Source: Lineus longissimus
Lineage: Eukaryota > Nemertea > Pilidiophora > Heteronemertea > Lineidae
Length of the DNA: 60,000 nucleotides
Direction: 5' to 3'
Assembly (NCBI RefSeq): GCF_910592395.1
Contig: NC_088320.1
Span: forward strand, 13,950,501-14,010,500
Part shown: positions 1-10,928 of the stretch, piece by piece
Numbering within the stretch: position 1 is the stretch's first letter
Layout of the letters: each line of letters begins with the position of its first letter
Notes under the pieces: model-generated
Databases searched by the model: none
Seen by the model: only the letters and a program-made list of their open reading frames with translations
Told to the model about the DNA's origin: nothing
Program-made: the position numbers and the translations under genes

Positions 1-21
1 GGCATAGACATTTACACAGGG

Positions 22-750
22 CTACCCAGTACAGAGTACCCAAATAATTACATTCATATTATCGATATCTATCCCCGAAAGTGAGTCTCTATACATTAAA
101 AAAATATATGATAACAGCAGCAGTTTGCTGCAGTCTATAAAACTCAGAGGAACGTGGTTTCTGGGTGTATCTAACTCACTAGCCAAGTGTGAGAGTGTAT
201 TTGATACATTGGAGCCACTGCCATTCAACGAAAGCGTACTTGCAAGATTAACATAGATATTGGAATTGTTTACAGCCTCACGATAAAAGTTTAAAAATCT
301 GTTTTGTAACAACGTTTTTATTGAACAGGTATATAATATTAGTGGCAAAAGGGCACAATGAGTCCGAGGGTGAAGTCTACATATTATTTCCGCACCGCTT
401 TTCTCCATGCTGTATATAATACGCCTTCTACTTTATTATTTAAATCCCACAGGACTGTACCAAAGAGTGACATGCAATATCAGTAAAAAAGTTTGATTTT
501 CGTTTCAAAATTGCAAAAATAAAACTTTGATAAGAGGACATTTACGTACCCGCCTATTGAAATCTGATACTGTTTTATGTATGTATTGATTATTTACCCT
601 CAGTCCAATTAAGTTTCCTAAATGGAGAGCAGTAGCTTCAGCAGTTACAGGAATACCCTGAAAATTGATAACTATCGGTATGAGATTTCCACCACCTGGT
701 TCCAGACAGAAATATAACAACTGACATTTCGCGGGATTGAATAGGTGCAA
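22..750 (-). pseudogene. LINE-A C-terminal region
   Basis: Two open stretches (750-505 and 408-22) lie in the same frame, separated by stops. The first carries NPAKCQLLYF, which corresponds to the stretch after the YADD box in jockey-type reverse transcriptases (normally N..K...). The second is a thumb/C-terminal connection-like region with no clear motif. Assignment rests on position and frame rather than on a strong domain signature. The element continues past the left edge. Confidence 0.6.
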
Positions 751-1884
751 TAATCATTTGAGTATAATATAGCAACTTGTAATGGTGTGTTCAGCGAGAA
801 TTTTGTGGGACATAATAAAATAATATCGTCTGCATAAGCAAAAGCTCCCATGAAAGTGGTGCCAACATAACATCCAAATCCTGAAACTTTAAACCTCATA
901 AGTAATTCGTCCATATATATTGAGAAAAGGAAAGGTGACAATATACCTCCTTGTTTAACACCGTTTGAAACATTGAAATAATTGGAATTGTTATTTCCCC
1001 ATCTAATTCGCATTTTCTGCTTCATGTAAAGGGGCCATAGTTGAACAAATTTCCTTCTTTAAAAGCAACTTCAGTAAACCTGCGTACTGGACCCTATCAA
1101 AAGCTTGACTAGCGTCAAGTAACATAGCATATACTTGCCCTCCACCATTTAAATAGTATTTAATAACCTCATTGACAACAAATGTACAGTCAGTAGTTGA
1201 TACACCCTTTTTATAACCAAATTGCATGTATGAAGACTGAAGAGTATCGCTAAATTTTTGTAAAATAACAATTTCGAATAGTTTACAAAACGGGCTGTTC
1301 AGAGCAATGGCTCTATAGTTAGAGAAATTATTGAGTGATTTACGAGCATTCTTCGGAATGGGCAAAATGGTACTAGATAACATATTATTAGGGGCATAAC
1401 CGTGCCTTAACATACTCATAAAAAGAATTGATATCAGAGTGTACAGCCTCGCCGTATCATGTTTCAAGTGGTTCGTAGAGAGAAGCGTGTGGCCATTATT
1501 TTTGTTATACTTAAGTGAATTTACAGCAAGGATAATGTCATCAACCGTGGTGTGGTGCATATTAGAACACACACTCTGGCTATTACAACACTTAGATGTG
1601 ACAAGGTCATTGATATCACCTAAAACTGAGTCCATATCCTCTCTGTCATAGGAGACCGAGTTATACAGTGTCTCATACTTATGAGCAAGATGCCTGCATA
1701 TAGCCTCTTGCCCTACATGGCCATCCACATCATTGGCTAAGCGGTTGGATGCTGGATTCATTCGCTTTATTTCTCCCCATAATGTTTTGTCGTTGTTATT
1801 TAGTAAGGACTCTGTCATACGATCTGCCACATGCTTCTCTTTATGTTGCCTTGCTTTTTTATTGTAGGTGGTACAGCAATTCAA
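672..1884 (-). pseudogene. LINE-A reverse transcriptase
   Basis: The first part (1884-1003) contains a fingers region (NYRAIALNS), then LDASQAFDRV, the motif A aspartate region. The second part (1025-672) has GVKQGGILSP (motif B region) and AFAYADDIILL, the YADD catalytic box. A frameshift near 1003-1025 separates the parts and removes a short palm stretch. The enzyme would copy element RNA at a nicked chromosomal target. The overlap of the two frames around 1010 and the lack of a bridging reading frame mark it as dead. Confidence 0.85.
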
Positions 1885-2700
1885 CCATTTCTTGGATAAC
1901 TATTTGACTTCCAAAGATTGTGCCAGAAAAGAGCCCGTCGTTTAGGTTCTAATACCGTATCATTCCAACCTGGTATAATATTTTCTCCAGACCTAGTTTG
2001 ACTAGGGATATGTTTCATACTTGACTGTCTACATGCCATGTTGATGGAGTCATATAACGCCTCAACGGAAAGTCCATGATTAGTACATTGAATGTGTTGA
2101 CAGTCAATTAAATCATCTGGTACCTCAACCGTGCTAAGATATTCATCTAGGCTAGCCTGGTAAGCAGTTATACAAAATGGCGTGGCTTTCGCCCAGTTAA
2201 GTTTATTAGCCATGTTACCTGTCTCTATTTCTCCCAGACGGTCCATATCTAGATTTAAGGTCATTGAGATAGGACAGTGATCAGAAAGGTTGTCAACGTC
2301 ATGAATTGACACATATTTGGTTACACTAGGGAATAGGTTTTGACTAAGCAGAAAGTGATCTAATATCGATTTTTCCCCATTTGTTTTGCTTTCATATGTA
2401 TGTTCAACATTAGCTAATGGCATCATCAAAACCTTGCATAAACTCTGTGTAGTAATGAAAGTATTTACAGTTTTTGTGTTCTGGGTATTACGTCTAAAAT
2501 CAGTATTCCAATCTCCACCAAATACAAAAAAAATCAGATCTAGTTGTCATAGCAAGGACAGCTGCTTCATCTAGAACATTTCTATAATCAGGTAAGTTCC
2601 CTGTTAACAAATCACAAGGCATGTACACATTCACAGCAAGAATAGAGACACCATATGCAAGTATGAACTTAACAGCACAGATGTATGTTGGCTCGACTCG
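1881..2700 (-). pseudogene. LINE-A endonuclease domain
   Basis: The downstream 183 codons carry the SDHCPI motif typical of the C-terminal catalytic histidine region of exonuclease-endonuclease-phosphatase domains of LINEs. The upstream part, in another frame, has a GDWN-like motif at about 2510 and reaches back to about 2700. In an active element this domain nicks the target DNA before reverse transcription. At least one frameshift (about 2430-2510) breaks it. An 8-bp inverted repeat, CTCGACTC/GAGTCGAG, lies at 2692-2713 near the 5' limit. Confidence 0.75.
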
Positions 2701-2760
2701 ACACTGAGTCGAGACATCTACCGGTAGAGCAAAAAAGAAAAACGAGTTTCATATCAATTT

Positions 2761-5102
2761 AAAATATTATTTTAGAAACAGGACATTGTTGATGTACATC
2801 TGAATTTGTCAGAATGTCAATGCACCATTTTTCCCATATCTGATGATGTACACCATACAGTATGAGAGTATCAGCAGTCTCTGGACTCCATTCTTTCTGT
2901 GTTTCCTCATATTTTTGTTTAGATTCCCAATTCACACATCGTCAGCACCGACTTCAGCCTGAACTTGCCACCAATGTTTGATCACGTGACCGCCGAAACT
3001 ATGTTGAAACTGATGAAATGGACCGAATATACAGCATCTTCTTGGGGCTCATACTAGACATCTACTAGTATGCCCTACTCAAAATTTTAACATTGGGTTC
3101 TTTTCGGTTTTATCTTTGGACGCTGAAAAGCACGATTGTTGACATTATCAAATGATTATAAAGGGAAAAGATATTTGAAGCGTACTTGGCGATACTGGGA
3201 AAATGTACCTCGCGCTAGATTTCGAATAAATCAGTGAATGTAACACGGATTTTCGTGAAATGAACAATGACATGCTCCTCGATATCACTTTCATGACGCC
3301 ATTTCCCGCTAGGCGCCGACACTGTGAAAGTGGTAAGAGAAATGCTTTATTTGGCGCTGCAATCGCTCCGTGGTCGGCTGACTGCAGTGGCATGTGATAC
3401 AATGTATACAGAAAACGACACTCATGTGTTTGCACTCGGTTGATTTTCTAATGTTATTACTCTGTGCAGTTTTTAGAATCAAATCCGAGAGGCGATACGC
3501 GCCATTTGCCAGGATTTGTAATTCAGCATAAAATGCCACCGAGTTTTTGCAACAAATGTCATTGCCGGGAGACTAGAATCATAACACTTTTCTTGCAAGG
3601 CGATTTTTTATTGACTGAATCAAATCTAGAAGTTCTCATTTGATACGAAAAATGTATCGCCAGAGGGAAAATGCATTTTATTTAATACTGTAAATTCAGC
3701 TTCACAAATCTCTGACAAACAGACGTGACGCATGGAATATAACCTTAAGCTGCCAACATTTTGGCGGGGTCTTACTTTCTCGGATATTTCGCGAAATATC
3801 ACAAGATGCGTAAAAGTAAAAATCGTAAAAAATTGCTCGTTGTTAAGCAATTTCCAATCACAAAAATGTAAACATCGCATAATTGATTTTTTTTAGAATC
3901 GATGATATTTGCAAAACCGCGAAAATGAAACGCTTGGAAAAATGTGCCAGTACCAGTGTTTTGTTATGTCAAACATTAAAACAGCGGAGGCTGATTTAAT
4001 GCAACAGCAATTAATCGAAATTTATATAGTTTCCTAGTGATCTCAACAACGTTCCGTTAGCGTTCGAGTACCTTCAGATACTATCTGTTTTGTGAATAAA
4101 AGATACCCCTGCCATGTAGTGTTTTCAATGTTTTTTGTAGCTGAAGGAGGCAATAGATAAAACGAGGTATTCAAGTCCATTTCCATTACAGCTTGAGCCA
4201 CAACCTCGGCCACAAGTGTTGGCCACAACCTCGGCTATGCCTCTGTTATGATCTACATTAGATCTGCCCTCGCTGTTTTTGTTAGCCAACCAGTACTAAT
4301 CCATAGGCTGAGGGGGTCCCCGTGTGCATGAGAGGTGCCCTAAGTTTCTTTTCATATTACTGAAGTACACCATGTGGCACATCAAAAAAGTTTGGGTAGA
4401 CTTTTGATAACCCGGCAATAACCGAGAAAATGATGTCATAAGCCACGCCTATCAACGCCCTATTGCAACCAACAATTAGGGGTAGGGGAAACATTGGGTT
4501 GGGTTGGCGTGGTACTAGAGCTATTGGTGTCGCTTCGCTAAGTTGCCATATGGCGGCGCTTTTGGCTTTAGTGCCAAGGACCCGATTACTTGCTGGTGGA
4601 ATACTCAATTCAAACCCTCCAAGCATGTTGCTTTTTTTCAAAATCAACCGATGAGAATAGATACTTTTTCTGGTGGAAAATTCAGACGAAATAAGAGAAA
4701 AACAAAATACCTAATGAGTTGATTAACAAATTAATTGATAAATGATTAATCAAAAATTGATTATGACTGAAATCTTACCTTCTTTCATTGAGATCATGGT
4801 TGGAATAATTAAAAGAGAGAAGGAAAATAAATTAGTTATCAGACACAACAGTCAACTGTAACTAACAAATTATTCAGCGGGTAGTTTTTTTTTGCTAATA
4901 TTGTATGATATTGCAAACTTCTCGCATTTCACAAATAATTTAGTTTGCGATTTCTACTTCGAAGAAAACAATTTTTTTTGAGGAGAACGGAATATATTTT
5001 GAAATCATCTAAATCAAAAAATGCTCACTGATCAAATAATGGGGGTCCTGGGGTCGGGCTGTATGTGTGCGCGTTTGTGTGGGGTGTATAACGAGGGCAA
5101 TT
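2761..5102. other. Interval with no gene recognised
   Basis: AT-rich sequence with short spurious open stretches in all frames and no domain I recognise. The phrase GCCACAACCTCGGC is repeated around 4198-4235. A locally more GC-rich stretch lies at about 4440-4620. The direct duplication of the Polinton block begins abruptly at 5103. I see no tRNA, promoter or splice pattern I could defend. Confidence 0.5.
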
Positions 5103-5230
5103 TCGCATTTAACACATTTAAATGTAGGTCCTAAAACTAATGATTGATACTGATATTCAGGATACTGATACACATGATACTGATACACATTGACTGTACC
5201 ATAAGTATTGTTAAATAGTTGACCCTCCAT
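5103..5230 (-). pseudogene. N-terminal stub of zinc-ribbon/HNH gene (copy 1)
   Basis: The 128 bases match the start of the gene at 51291-52231: a Tyr/Gln/Pro-rich leader with repeated YQYP motifs, then the first CVKC of a zinc ribbon. Homology ends at 5103, inside the zinc ribbon, where the duplicated block begins. What follows to the left is unrelated. It is a truncation product of the segmental duplication, not a gene. Confidence 0.85.
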
Positions 5231-5313
5231 TTCAAACCTGATTTAATAGAAAACATTTTTTTTAAATTATTACTTCAGAGACTTAATCTCATTTCAATGA
5301 TTACGAGTTTTTT

Positions 5314-6301
5314 TCATTCATTGAATTTGTCACTGTAACCCTTCCTCTTTACTAATCCGTATTTCTTGCCTTGACTGGTCTTGTACCTTACTATCTTCTC
5401 AATCTTGTACTCTAGTTGGTCAGGATTAGGAACGTAGCTCAATTCCTCTTCATAGAAATATCCTCGAATTTGCTCCTTGTAGTAATCCTCAAGCTTGTGA
5501 TAGGATGAGTGAAGATGATCCGTTTGATCTGGAATATTTCCTAAGTGAAGTTTGGTAGGTAGCCTTTATCGAAAATGGACCTTTTCTTTGAAATTCACCA
5601 AGGGTTTTGTTTGTGTTGAAGACCATGAAGGTTGTACCATACTGCTCCTTCGTTTTCAATCTTTCTGGCGTCTACTGGTTTCATGCCTATTGATGAGTGA
5701 AATGTATTATTGTAACCACTGGTCAAGTCGTCCAGACCATAGATCCACTTGTCAGTCTCCTTAGCAGTGAAATACCTCCACATCCTATCCTTCAAAGTCC
5801 TGTTGAAACGCTCGACGACTGCTGCCTTCTTGTCAGATTTGGAGGAGAACCATTCTATGTCATTTTCTGTTAAAAGTTGCTTGAAGTGTTTATTGTAAAA
5901 TTCTGTACCATCATCAAATTGGATCTTTTCGGGTATCGATTCTCTGAAGATCACTTAAAATGCATCTCTGATTTATTTTCCTCTCTTACTCTTCAATGAT
6001 AGAGCCCAAGAGTAACGACAGAATATATCTATTACCGTTAAAATGAATCTGAATCATATATTCTTACTCTCAAATTTCTGCATGTCAACCAAGTCAGCTT
6101 GCCGCTGTTTATCGATGTACGATACCATTGTCTTTCTGAGGTGAATTTCTTAATGGCCAGTTTATGTAGTTTGTGTGTTGGTGGTGTGTCTAGGAATTCT
6201 TTCACCTCTTTGTAATTGATTTTGTAACTTGAGCTTTGCTCTTTGGACGACGTCCTACTAGTAAAACAAGTAACACTGTCTTCCCCTTCTTGTTTCAACA
6301 T
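5314..6301 (-). pseudogene. Polinton integrase (DDE/rve family), copy 1
   Basis: The parts in order are an N-terminal HKLHKLA region (6160-6130), the catalytic core with FDDGTEFYN (second acidic region, about 5905) and VVERFNRTLKDRMWRYF (the Glu helix, about 5815), and a C-terminal basic chromatin-binding-like tail ending at 5314. It would insert the element into chromosomes. A frameshift near 6100 disrupts the first Asp region. In-frame stops are seen before VIFRES (shared with copy 2) and after KRGK (TAA here where copy 2 has GAA). A further frameshift at about 5600 separates the tail. It is transcribed convergently with the ATPase. Confidence 0.9.
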
Positions 6302-6451
6302 TTACTCAAAGAACTGTAAGCCACTGGACTCTAGGGGTTGCAGTACAAATCCCTTAGATATTGCTTGTTCTCACAAGCTTTGCTTTGAAGTCTTGAATGT
6401 TCTTTTGCATTCATTTAAATGGGTGAAGTATTTATTTATGAGCCACATAAC

Positions 6452-6900
6452 ATGCTAATCTCTGGAGTCACCAATTGTGGTAAAGCACATTTTGTCCTTG
6501 ACCTCTTAGAAAAAGGAGTAACAATTTCCAGAGCATAGTCATTTTCTGTCCAACATATTTCAATAATAAGACATATGAAAAGAAATGGATTTATCAAGTC
6601 AACCACGTCCAGTTAATCCTGAAGCAGTGGCCAGTAATTTGGACATTGTGCTTAAATTTGCTACTCTAACCTTTGCAGGGTCAGATACGTTATTTTTAAT
6701 TGATGATTGTGCTAATTTGAAAGACACAGAGAAGAAGGTGTCTGAGTTGTGTAATCTTGCCTTTTCCGGTAGGCAAGTACAATTCAGTCGTTAAGACTTC
6801 AGAGAGAACATCCGATTCTTAGTCCTGGTTTTTAACAAGAATGAATCAGCCATGAAAGATGCCTTAGAAAGGCCAAAAACAGTATTACATAGAATAACTT
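6452..6900 (+). pseudogene. Polinton DNA-packaging ATPase (HerA/FtsK-like), copy 1
   Basis: A P-loop GVTNCGKA (6467-6490) stands where a G..NCGKT/S would be expected, so the Walker A threonine/serine is lost. About 75 codons on, after frameshifts, comes TLFLIDDCAN (Walker B, hydrophobics then DD), then SELCNLAFSGR, the conserved region after it in virus packaging ATPases. A stop after VQFSR is followed by FRENIRFLVLVF, still recognisable. In Polintons this protein is thought to pump DNA into the capsid. This copy is clearly inactive, with at least two frameshifts plus stops. Confidence 0.85.
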
Positions 6901-6974
6901 AAGGTGAAAAGAGGATCAACATTAATCATCAGGCTGCAACATCCATACGGGTTTACTCTATCTAACCTTTCTAA

Positions 6975-7388
6975 CAAAAAAGTACTATACCCCTGATCCT
7001 ACAGCACTCATACCTGGGACAATCCATAGGTACTCGTATTTATTCATTTCATCACTAGGTTGATAATAATCACTTGATTGAGGTCGTTTAGCTAGTGATA
7101 CTGGTTTATCAGGGTGTAAGTGATTGTAAACAGTAAGAGCAGCATCAGTATTATTAAAATCAATAGCAGCCTAGTTCTCTCTCTTAATTTTTAGGTTAAC
7201 GATGTCAACTACATTCTTTCTATGTTCTTCATATTCCTCTGATGCTTTATTTTACTCTTCCATAGCCCTGTTATGTCTTTTACTTTCAGCTTCGTAGCCG
7301 TTCTTGTCGAATGCTTTAAAAAGGTAACCAGACCCTGTGAATGCTACTGCGTTTACTAAAGCGCCACAAATCATCATAGCAATACTTG
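6975..7388 (-). pseudogene. Polinton coiled-coil/membrane gene, copy 1
   Basis: Reading from 7388, a hydrophobic Ala/Gly/Val-rich segment is followed by YLFKAFDKNGYEAE and KRHNRAME, then a charged helical region and a Tyr/Pro-rich end with EYLWIVPGM. I recognise the GYLF..DKNGYE..+RHN+A pattern as a recurrent uncharacterised gene near Polinton capsid genes in invertebrates. This is recollection, not a search. Two in-frame stops (TAA after MEE, TAG after REN) occur in both duplicated copies, so they predate the duplication. The function is unknown, and the layout suggests a small membrane-anchored coiled-coil protein. Confidence 0.65.
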
Positions 7389-7439
7389 CAATTTAATTAG
7401 GTTGATTTCCCTTTATCAACAATTGATATCTTACATCAA

Positions 7440-8130
7440 AACCAGTTGATTATGTCACCGTCTTCATCGGTTAAGTTGATCTCTATTTTATTGAATCTTC
7501 ATTTGCATGGTATTTGTATTGGTTTAACAAATGTGTATGTAATAGTATCTCAAATATCAGCTTCCTTAATGGGTCTAATGGCCAGAACATCTGACGGTTC
7601 CTCGTTACCAAGTACTTTACTAGTGTTAATTATGTCACAGTGTAAAACAAAATAGTTTATTGGTTTGAAATTCATTGGTAAATCACTAATGATCAAACCA
7701 TCTTGAGAAGAATAAGGCCATTCAGAACGTTTAAAACCGTTCATTTCTTTTATCCATAAACATAATTTGATATCGATTCATTTCATCTCTTAAGAAAGTG
7801 TACGATAGTCTTATTGCGATACCTGATTGTCTTTTTGACCTAGAAAGCTTTTCAAAAGCAGTTTCATATCAATTGAAAGTAAATGTCTTAAGTAGAAATG
7901 ATGTTATATTTGATTTAGAAAAACCCATTCGTAAGTGTCATGTATTTATCCCTTAACTTGATTTTGTTATTCTTTCTAGCTTCACTTACGTTGTGAAAGG
8001 AACAAGGTATCCCTGCATTAGTTAAACTGATTCTAGATGCATTCTGAATTCCTTTGTTGAGATTGATAACAAAATCACTTAAACTCTGTTCTGGGTAGTC
8101 TCTAGAATCAATGTTTAACACAGTTTTCAT
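7440..8130 (-). pseudogene. Polinton minor capsid (penton-like) gene, copy 1
   Basis: The start at 8130 gives LNIDSRDYPEQSLSDFVINL, matching the opening of Polinton/adintovirus penton proteins (IDSRDY..SDF.I.L), then AGIPCSFHNVSEARKNNKI. The C-terminal part (7744-7446) has FVLHCDIINTSKVLGN. The middle is scrambled: 7811-7934 is inverted relative to copy 2, where the frame runs on. The encoded protein would form the capsid vertices. A frameshift near 7790 and a stop near 7505 further break it. The neighbours are the coiled-coil gene downstream and a small membrane ORF upstream. Confidence 0.8.
7811..7934. other. 124-bp microinversion inside penton gene
   Basis: Bases 7811-7934 are the reverse complement of 54750-54873, while both flanks are collinear between the copies. 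The inverted segment is bounded by TTA on the left and TAA on the right, so the breakpoints are short inverted repeats. In copy 2 the penton frame reads straight through, which makes copy 1 the derived arrangement. Confidence 0.92.
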
Positions 8131-8147
8131 TTAATTAACTAACATAA

Positions 8148-8339
8148 TTAAGTATTTATTGCTTTTGGGATGATGCCCTTGTCCTGAAGGTATGCTATTG
8201 TCCCAATACTAACAAATAAAACTCCAGTCAGTTTAAATATCTCTTCTATGTTAGGATTACTAGGGAAACCAATGTTGAGTTTTAAAATTTCCTTAGTAAG
8301 TAAGAGTAAAAAGTCATTCCGGTTGTAACTAATACACAT
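8148..8339 (-). CDS. Small Polinton membrane ORF, copy 1
   Basis: A 63-codon open frame has a short basic N-terminus and one likely membrane segment around residues 38-50 (LTGVLFVSIGTIAYL), ending DKGIIPKAINT. It sits just upstream of the penton gene, separated by 17 bases, and downstream of the hexon remnant, so co-transcription on the minus strand is plausible. The duplicated copy at about 55085-55275 has a one-base insertion in AAAATCC. I know no function for it. It could be a relic of a longer capsid-associated membrane protein. Confidence 0.5.
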   Translation of the reverse strand: MCISYNRNDFLLLLTKEILKLNIGFPSNPNIEEIFKLTGVLFVSIGTIAYLQDKGIIPKAINT

Positions 8340-8432
8340 GTATACAGTAAATTGACTACAGTCGTCTTTATTGGTGGATCAATTTATTAAGATTGAAAAT
8401 AATTACGTAACTGAAAAATATCTATTCTCAAA

Positions 8433-8530
8433 ACAACTTTGTTGCTAAGAGCGTAGCTATAATACAATTGTGTTGCTAAGGACTATGTCCTAATACAACT
8501 TTGTTGCTGAGAGCGTAGCTTTTATACAAC
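8433..8530. repeat. Three 31-bp tandem units at the hexon end, copy 1
   Basis: Units start at 8433, 8464 and 8495, each opening ACAA(C/T)T and containing GTTGCT(A/G)AG. A fourth unit starts at 8526 but is cut after ACAAC by the BEL-A LTR. The middle unit shares TTGCTAAGGACTATGTC with the hexon 3' coding end at about 21366-21382. The repeats therefore look like reiterations of the capsid gene's last codons. Each unit contains the short palindrome CAAC-TTT-GTTG or a variant. Confidence 0.85.
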
Positions 8531-8694
8531 TGTAGGCTGTGTCGATACATTGTGCCTTAATTCGACGAATATAAAAACGAGATGAACACGAGGATTCGAT
8601 TGTGGTCGTTGTTACCTTGTATACTTTTTACAATTTCCGAATACGCCGTTCGGGGCGACGAAGACAACATATAACACTGTCGCAGTATGCAACA
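8531..8694 (-). repeat. BEL-A 3' LTR, copy 1
   Basis: The 164-bp block begins TGTAGGC and ends GCAACA on the plus strand, giving TG...CA termini. It is followed inward by TCCTCCCCCGAAAG, which on the minus strand is a purine-rich tract. It is present in the same position in the duplicated copy (55472-55635). No matching 5' LTR exists at the other end of BEL-A. The LTR assignment rests on termini, purine tract, target repeat and position after pol. Confidence 0.8.
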
Positions 8695-9766
8695 TCCTCC
8701 CCCGAAAGCAAACCAGTGGCTGACAAGGTAAAGGATTTTACACTACATCGAAAAAAGTATCAATTTTTAGATTAAACTAATGACTAATAACTGTGACTAA
8801 AACTCAATCACAAACAACTGACATAAACTCCACAAGTATAGGGTAGACTGCCTATACCTGTCGCACTCAAGACGGGTTTTTATTATAACCCCAACACAGT
8901 CTTGATGCATGGCCCAACTAGGCCTATGAGGTCAGAAAGTAATGTTCACTTATAGGCATTAGGCCAAGTCCAAAAGAACAAAGTCATGAATAGATGGTCA
9001 ATATCCAGGGGGCAATGAAGCCAGAATATGCAAGTCCATACACAGCACTCTTGTTTAAGGCCGATAGTCTTAATTAACAAAATGACACTTTCAAAAAAAC
9101 CCAAAAAAAACAAATGACGTGATGGGCAGAGACCTGTATTCATCCACGACCGGAAGTCACATAGAGCTTAACAAAATGTCAAGTTGTGGTAAATACATGG
9201 CTGGGATGGACTAAAGTGGAATTAATTCTCAATCTGTGGTTGATTCTTAATCTACAGAGTCAGGCCATCATAGAAATATGCTTTTTGATAATATATTTAG
9301 GAAAATGTGGTCTCACTGGTCAGTTTAGAACTTGTACTTTGACAGGGCCATATCAATGCGCCAGTGACGTTTTGATGGATATGGTGTACGGAAATCTTTT
9401 TTTCTCAAGTAATCGGTATTGGAATTTTTTAAAACATTATTATGCTATTGGCAAAGGGTTCTTCTTGACACATATAAAATTTTGTGCGGATTGATTGGTC
9501 CAATGAGTACTTTTTTTACCAAAACCTATGCACAACAATGTACACGTAATGTGCACATGTTTTAATAGAGGACTCTGGCCTGATGGAGTAAAAGGGGCAG
9601 ACTGTAGACTTGCAGATGAGCATGGCTGGCCAGTCTCAAAGATACCGGTTTTCTCTGAGACTAAGCAGTGAACGAAAAATCTCCACGAATACAGCCTGTG
9701 AAAGACGCAAATAAGTCTAGTTATGTCCTTTTCAACAAACGCACTTTCGTCACGGGCCTCCTAAAA
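8695..9766. other. BEL-A 3' non-coding region with possible LINE relic
   Basis: The region between integrase and LTR has no element gene. On the minus strand 9118-8946 shows a Trp/Cys-rich stretch with DIDHLF, faintly like the cysteine-rich tail of some LINE proteins, also present in the duplicate at 55900-56100. This is too weak to call a gene. The segment 9126-9580 is absent from the duplicate and is listed separately. CCGAAAGC at 8701-8708 sits next to the purine tract. Confidence 0.5.
9126..9580. mobile_element. 455-bp segment present only in copy 1, flanked by TGATGG
   Basis: TGATGG at 9120-9125 and 9581-9586 brackets this segment, while copy 2 has a single TGATGG. It could be an insertion with a 6-bp target duplication or a microhomology deletion in copy 2. 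Its ends, GCAGAGACC and GGACTCTGGCC, are imperfect inverted repeats (CAGAGACC/CAGAGTCC), which favours a small non-autonomous DNA transposon. It has no coding content I trust. Confidence 0.55.
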
Positions 9767-10928
9767 TTAGTTCGTCTTGAGTTCGACACTTCTCACGTAT
9801 CCATCTGCTCCTGGGTAAACTTGAGTAACACGGGCGAGCGGCCACAATCCACGAGGAACGTCGTTGTCAGCCAATAGGATAACATCATCAATTTCCAAGT
9901 TTCGTTGTGGAGTCTGCCAACGCTGTCTTGAAGTGAGCAATGGAATATATTCCTTCTTCCATCTTTGCCAGAAGTGGTCGGTGATAATCTGGGCCTGGCG
10001 CCATCCTTTTCTGTATATGTCCTTATCCTCAGTGACACATGGAGGCAAGGTACAGTCGTTTCGACCGAGTAGACAGTTGTTTGGCGTCAGAGCTTCGGGA
10101 TCGTTACTGGATGATGACACTTGCGTGATGGGACGACTGTTTAGGACATATTCAACTTCAGCCAAGGCAGTCTGCAGGACTTCGTCTCGAACCTTTGACT
10201 TCTCCAAAACGACCTTCAGGTAGCGTTTCACTGAAGCTACCAATCTCTCCCATATCCCTCCCATGTGGCTGGCTGCAGGGGGTTAAAGTGCCAAGTGATG
10301 TGCTTCTGGCTCAGGTGGTCTGCTAGGTGCTGTTGGTTCCAAGACGCGATGTTGGTACGGAGCTCTTTCTCGCCTGACGTGAAGTTGGTCCCGTTGTCTG
10401 AATATATATCAGTTGGCTTGCCACGTCGTACGATGAATCTACGTAGGGCTAACAAGAAAATGTCCATATCTAGAGCATATGCCATTTCGAGATGTATGGC
10501 TCTGGTTGATAGGCAAGTGAGCAATAATCCATATCTCTTCTCAGTCCTTCGAGCGTTCCTAACTTGCAGCGGCCCAAAATAGTCAAGTCCAGTTGAGGCG
10601 AATGGACTCATCTTATCGAAGCGTGCTCTCGGAAGATCTGCCATAACCTGCTCCATGGGCTTTACTCGTCGCTTCCGGCACAGCAGGCATTTATCTACGA
10701 TGTTCTTGACTCTGGAACGGGCTTTCAGCAACCAGTATTACGTTGTCTCAGCTCATGCAGGGTGTGTTGAAGAACTCTCGCATGGCAGTCGGTGATAATC
10801 AATCGGACTAAGTCGTGGTGAGGCAGCAGTACTGGATGCTTTGCGCTATAATGGACTGGCGTGTTCAACAGACGACCTCCTATACGAAGCAGACCATTAC
10901 CATCGATGAAGGCTGTAAACTGCAACAA
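9767..10928 (-). pseudogene. BEL-A integrase, copy 1
   Basis: The order on the minus strand is a zinc-binding region with GGRLLNTP and AKHPVLLP (10900-10800), KCLLCRKRR, a core with STGLDYFGP (first Asp), YSDNGTNF (second Asp), then GIWERLVASVK (Glu) and a C-terminal domain with RNLEIDDVIL and DGYVRSVELKT. These are the BEL/Pao integrase signatures. There are frameshifts near 10730 and 10250. The copy at 56246-57391 lacks about 26 bases near the second shift. It would have integrated retrotransposon cDNA. Confidence 0.9.

Larger units (their letters stand above)
1..2760 (-). mobile_element. LINE-A: decayed non-LTR retrotransposon
   Basis: Reading leftwards, an AP-type endonuclease region (about 2700-1881) is followed by a reverse transcriptase (1884-672) and a C-terminal region (750-22), the domain order of jockey/CR1-like LINEs. 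The pieces lie in two frames (2 and 0 by end coordinate), so at least two frameshifts and several stops have accumulated. The 3' end lies beyond the left edge of the window and the 5' end fades near 2760. I cannot place it in a named clade from sequence alone. It has the full YADD box and is a different family from the LINE at the right edge, which has FADD. Confidence 0.85.

Noticed and set aside
3148-3880. Three overlapping minus-strand frames
   Set aside because: Unrelated to each other in frame and composition; no domain. A faint likeness to 31.4-31.7 kb (GAGAAA.GCT..TTTGGCGCTGC) is too weak to call a repeat.
8946-9143. LINE-like Cys/Trp-rich tail in the BEL-A 3' region
   Set aside because: The DIDHLF motif is suggestive, but no reverse transcriptase accompanies it. 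Kept only as a remark.
9186-9494. A 102-codon frame in the 455-bp segment
   Set aside because: Hydrophobic low-information translation in AT-rich DNA, absent from copy 2; no family.
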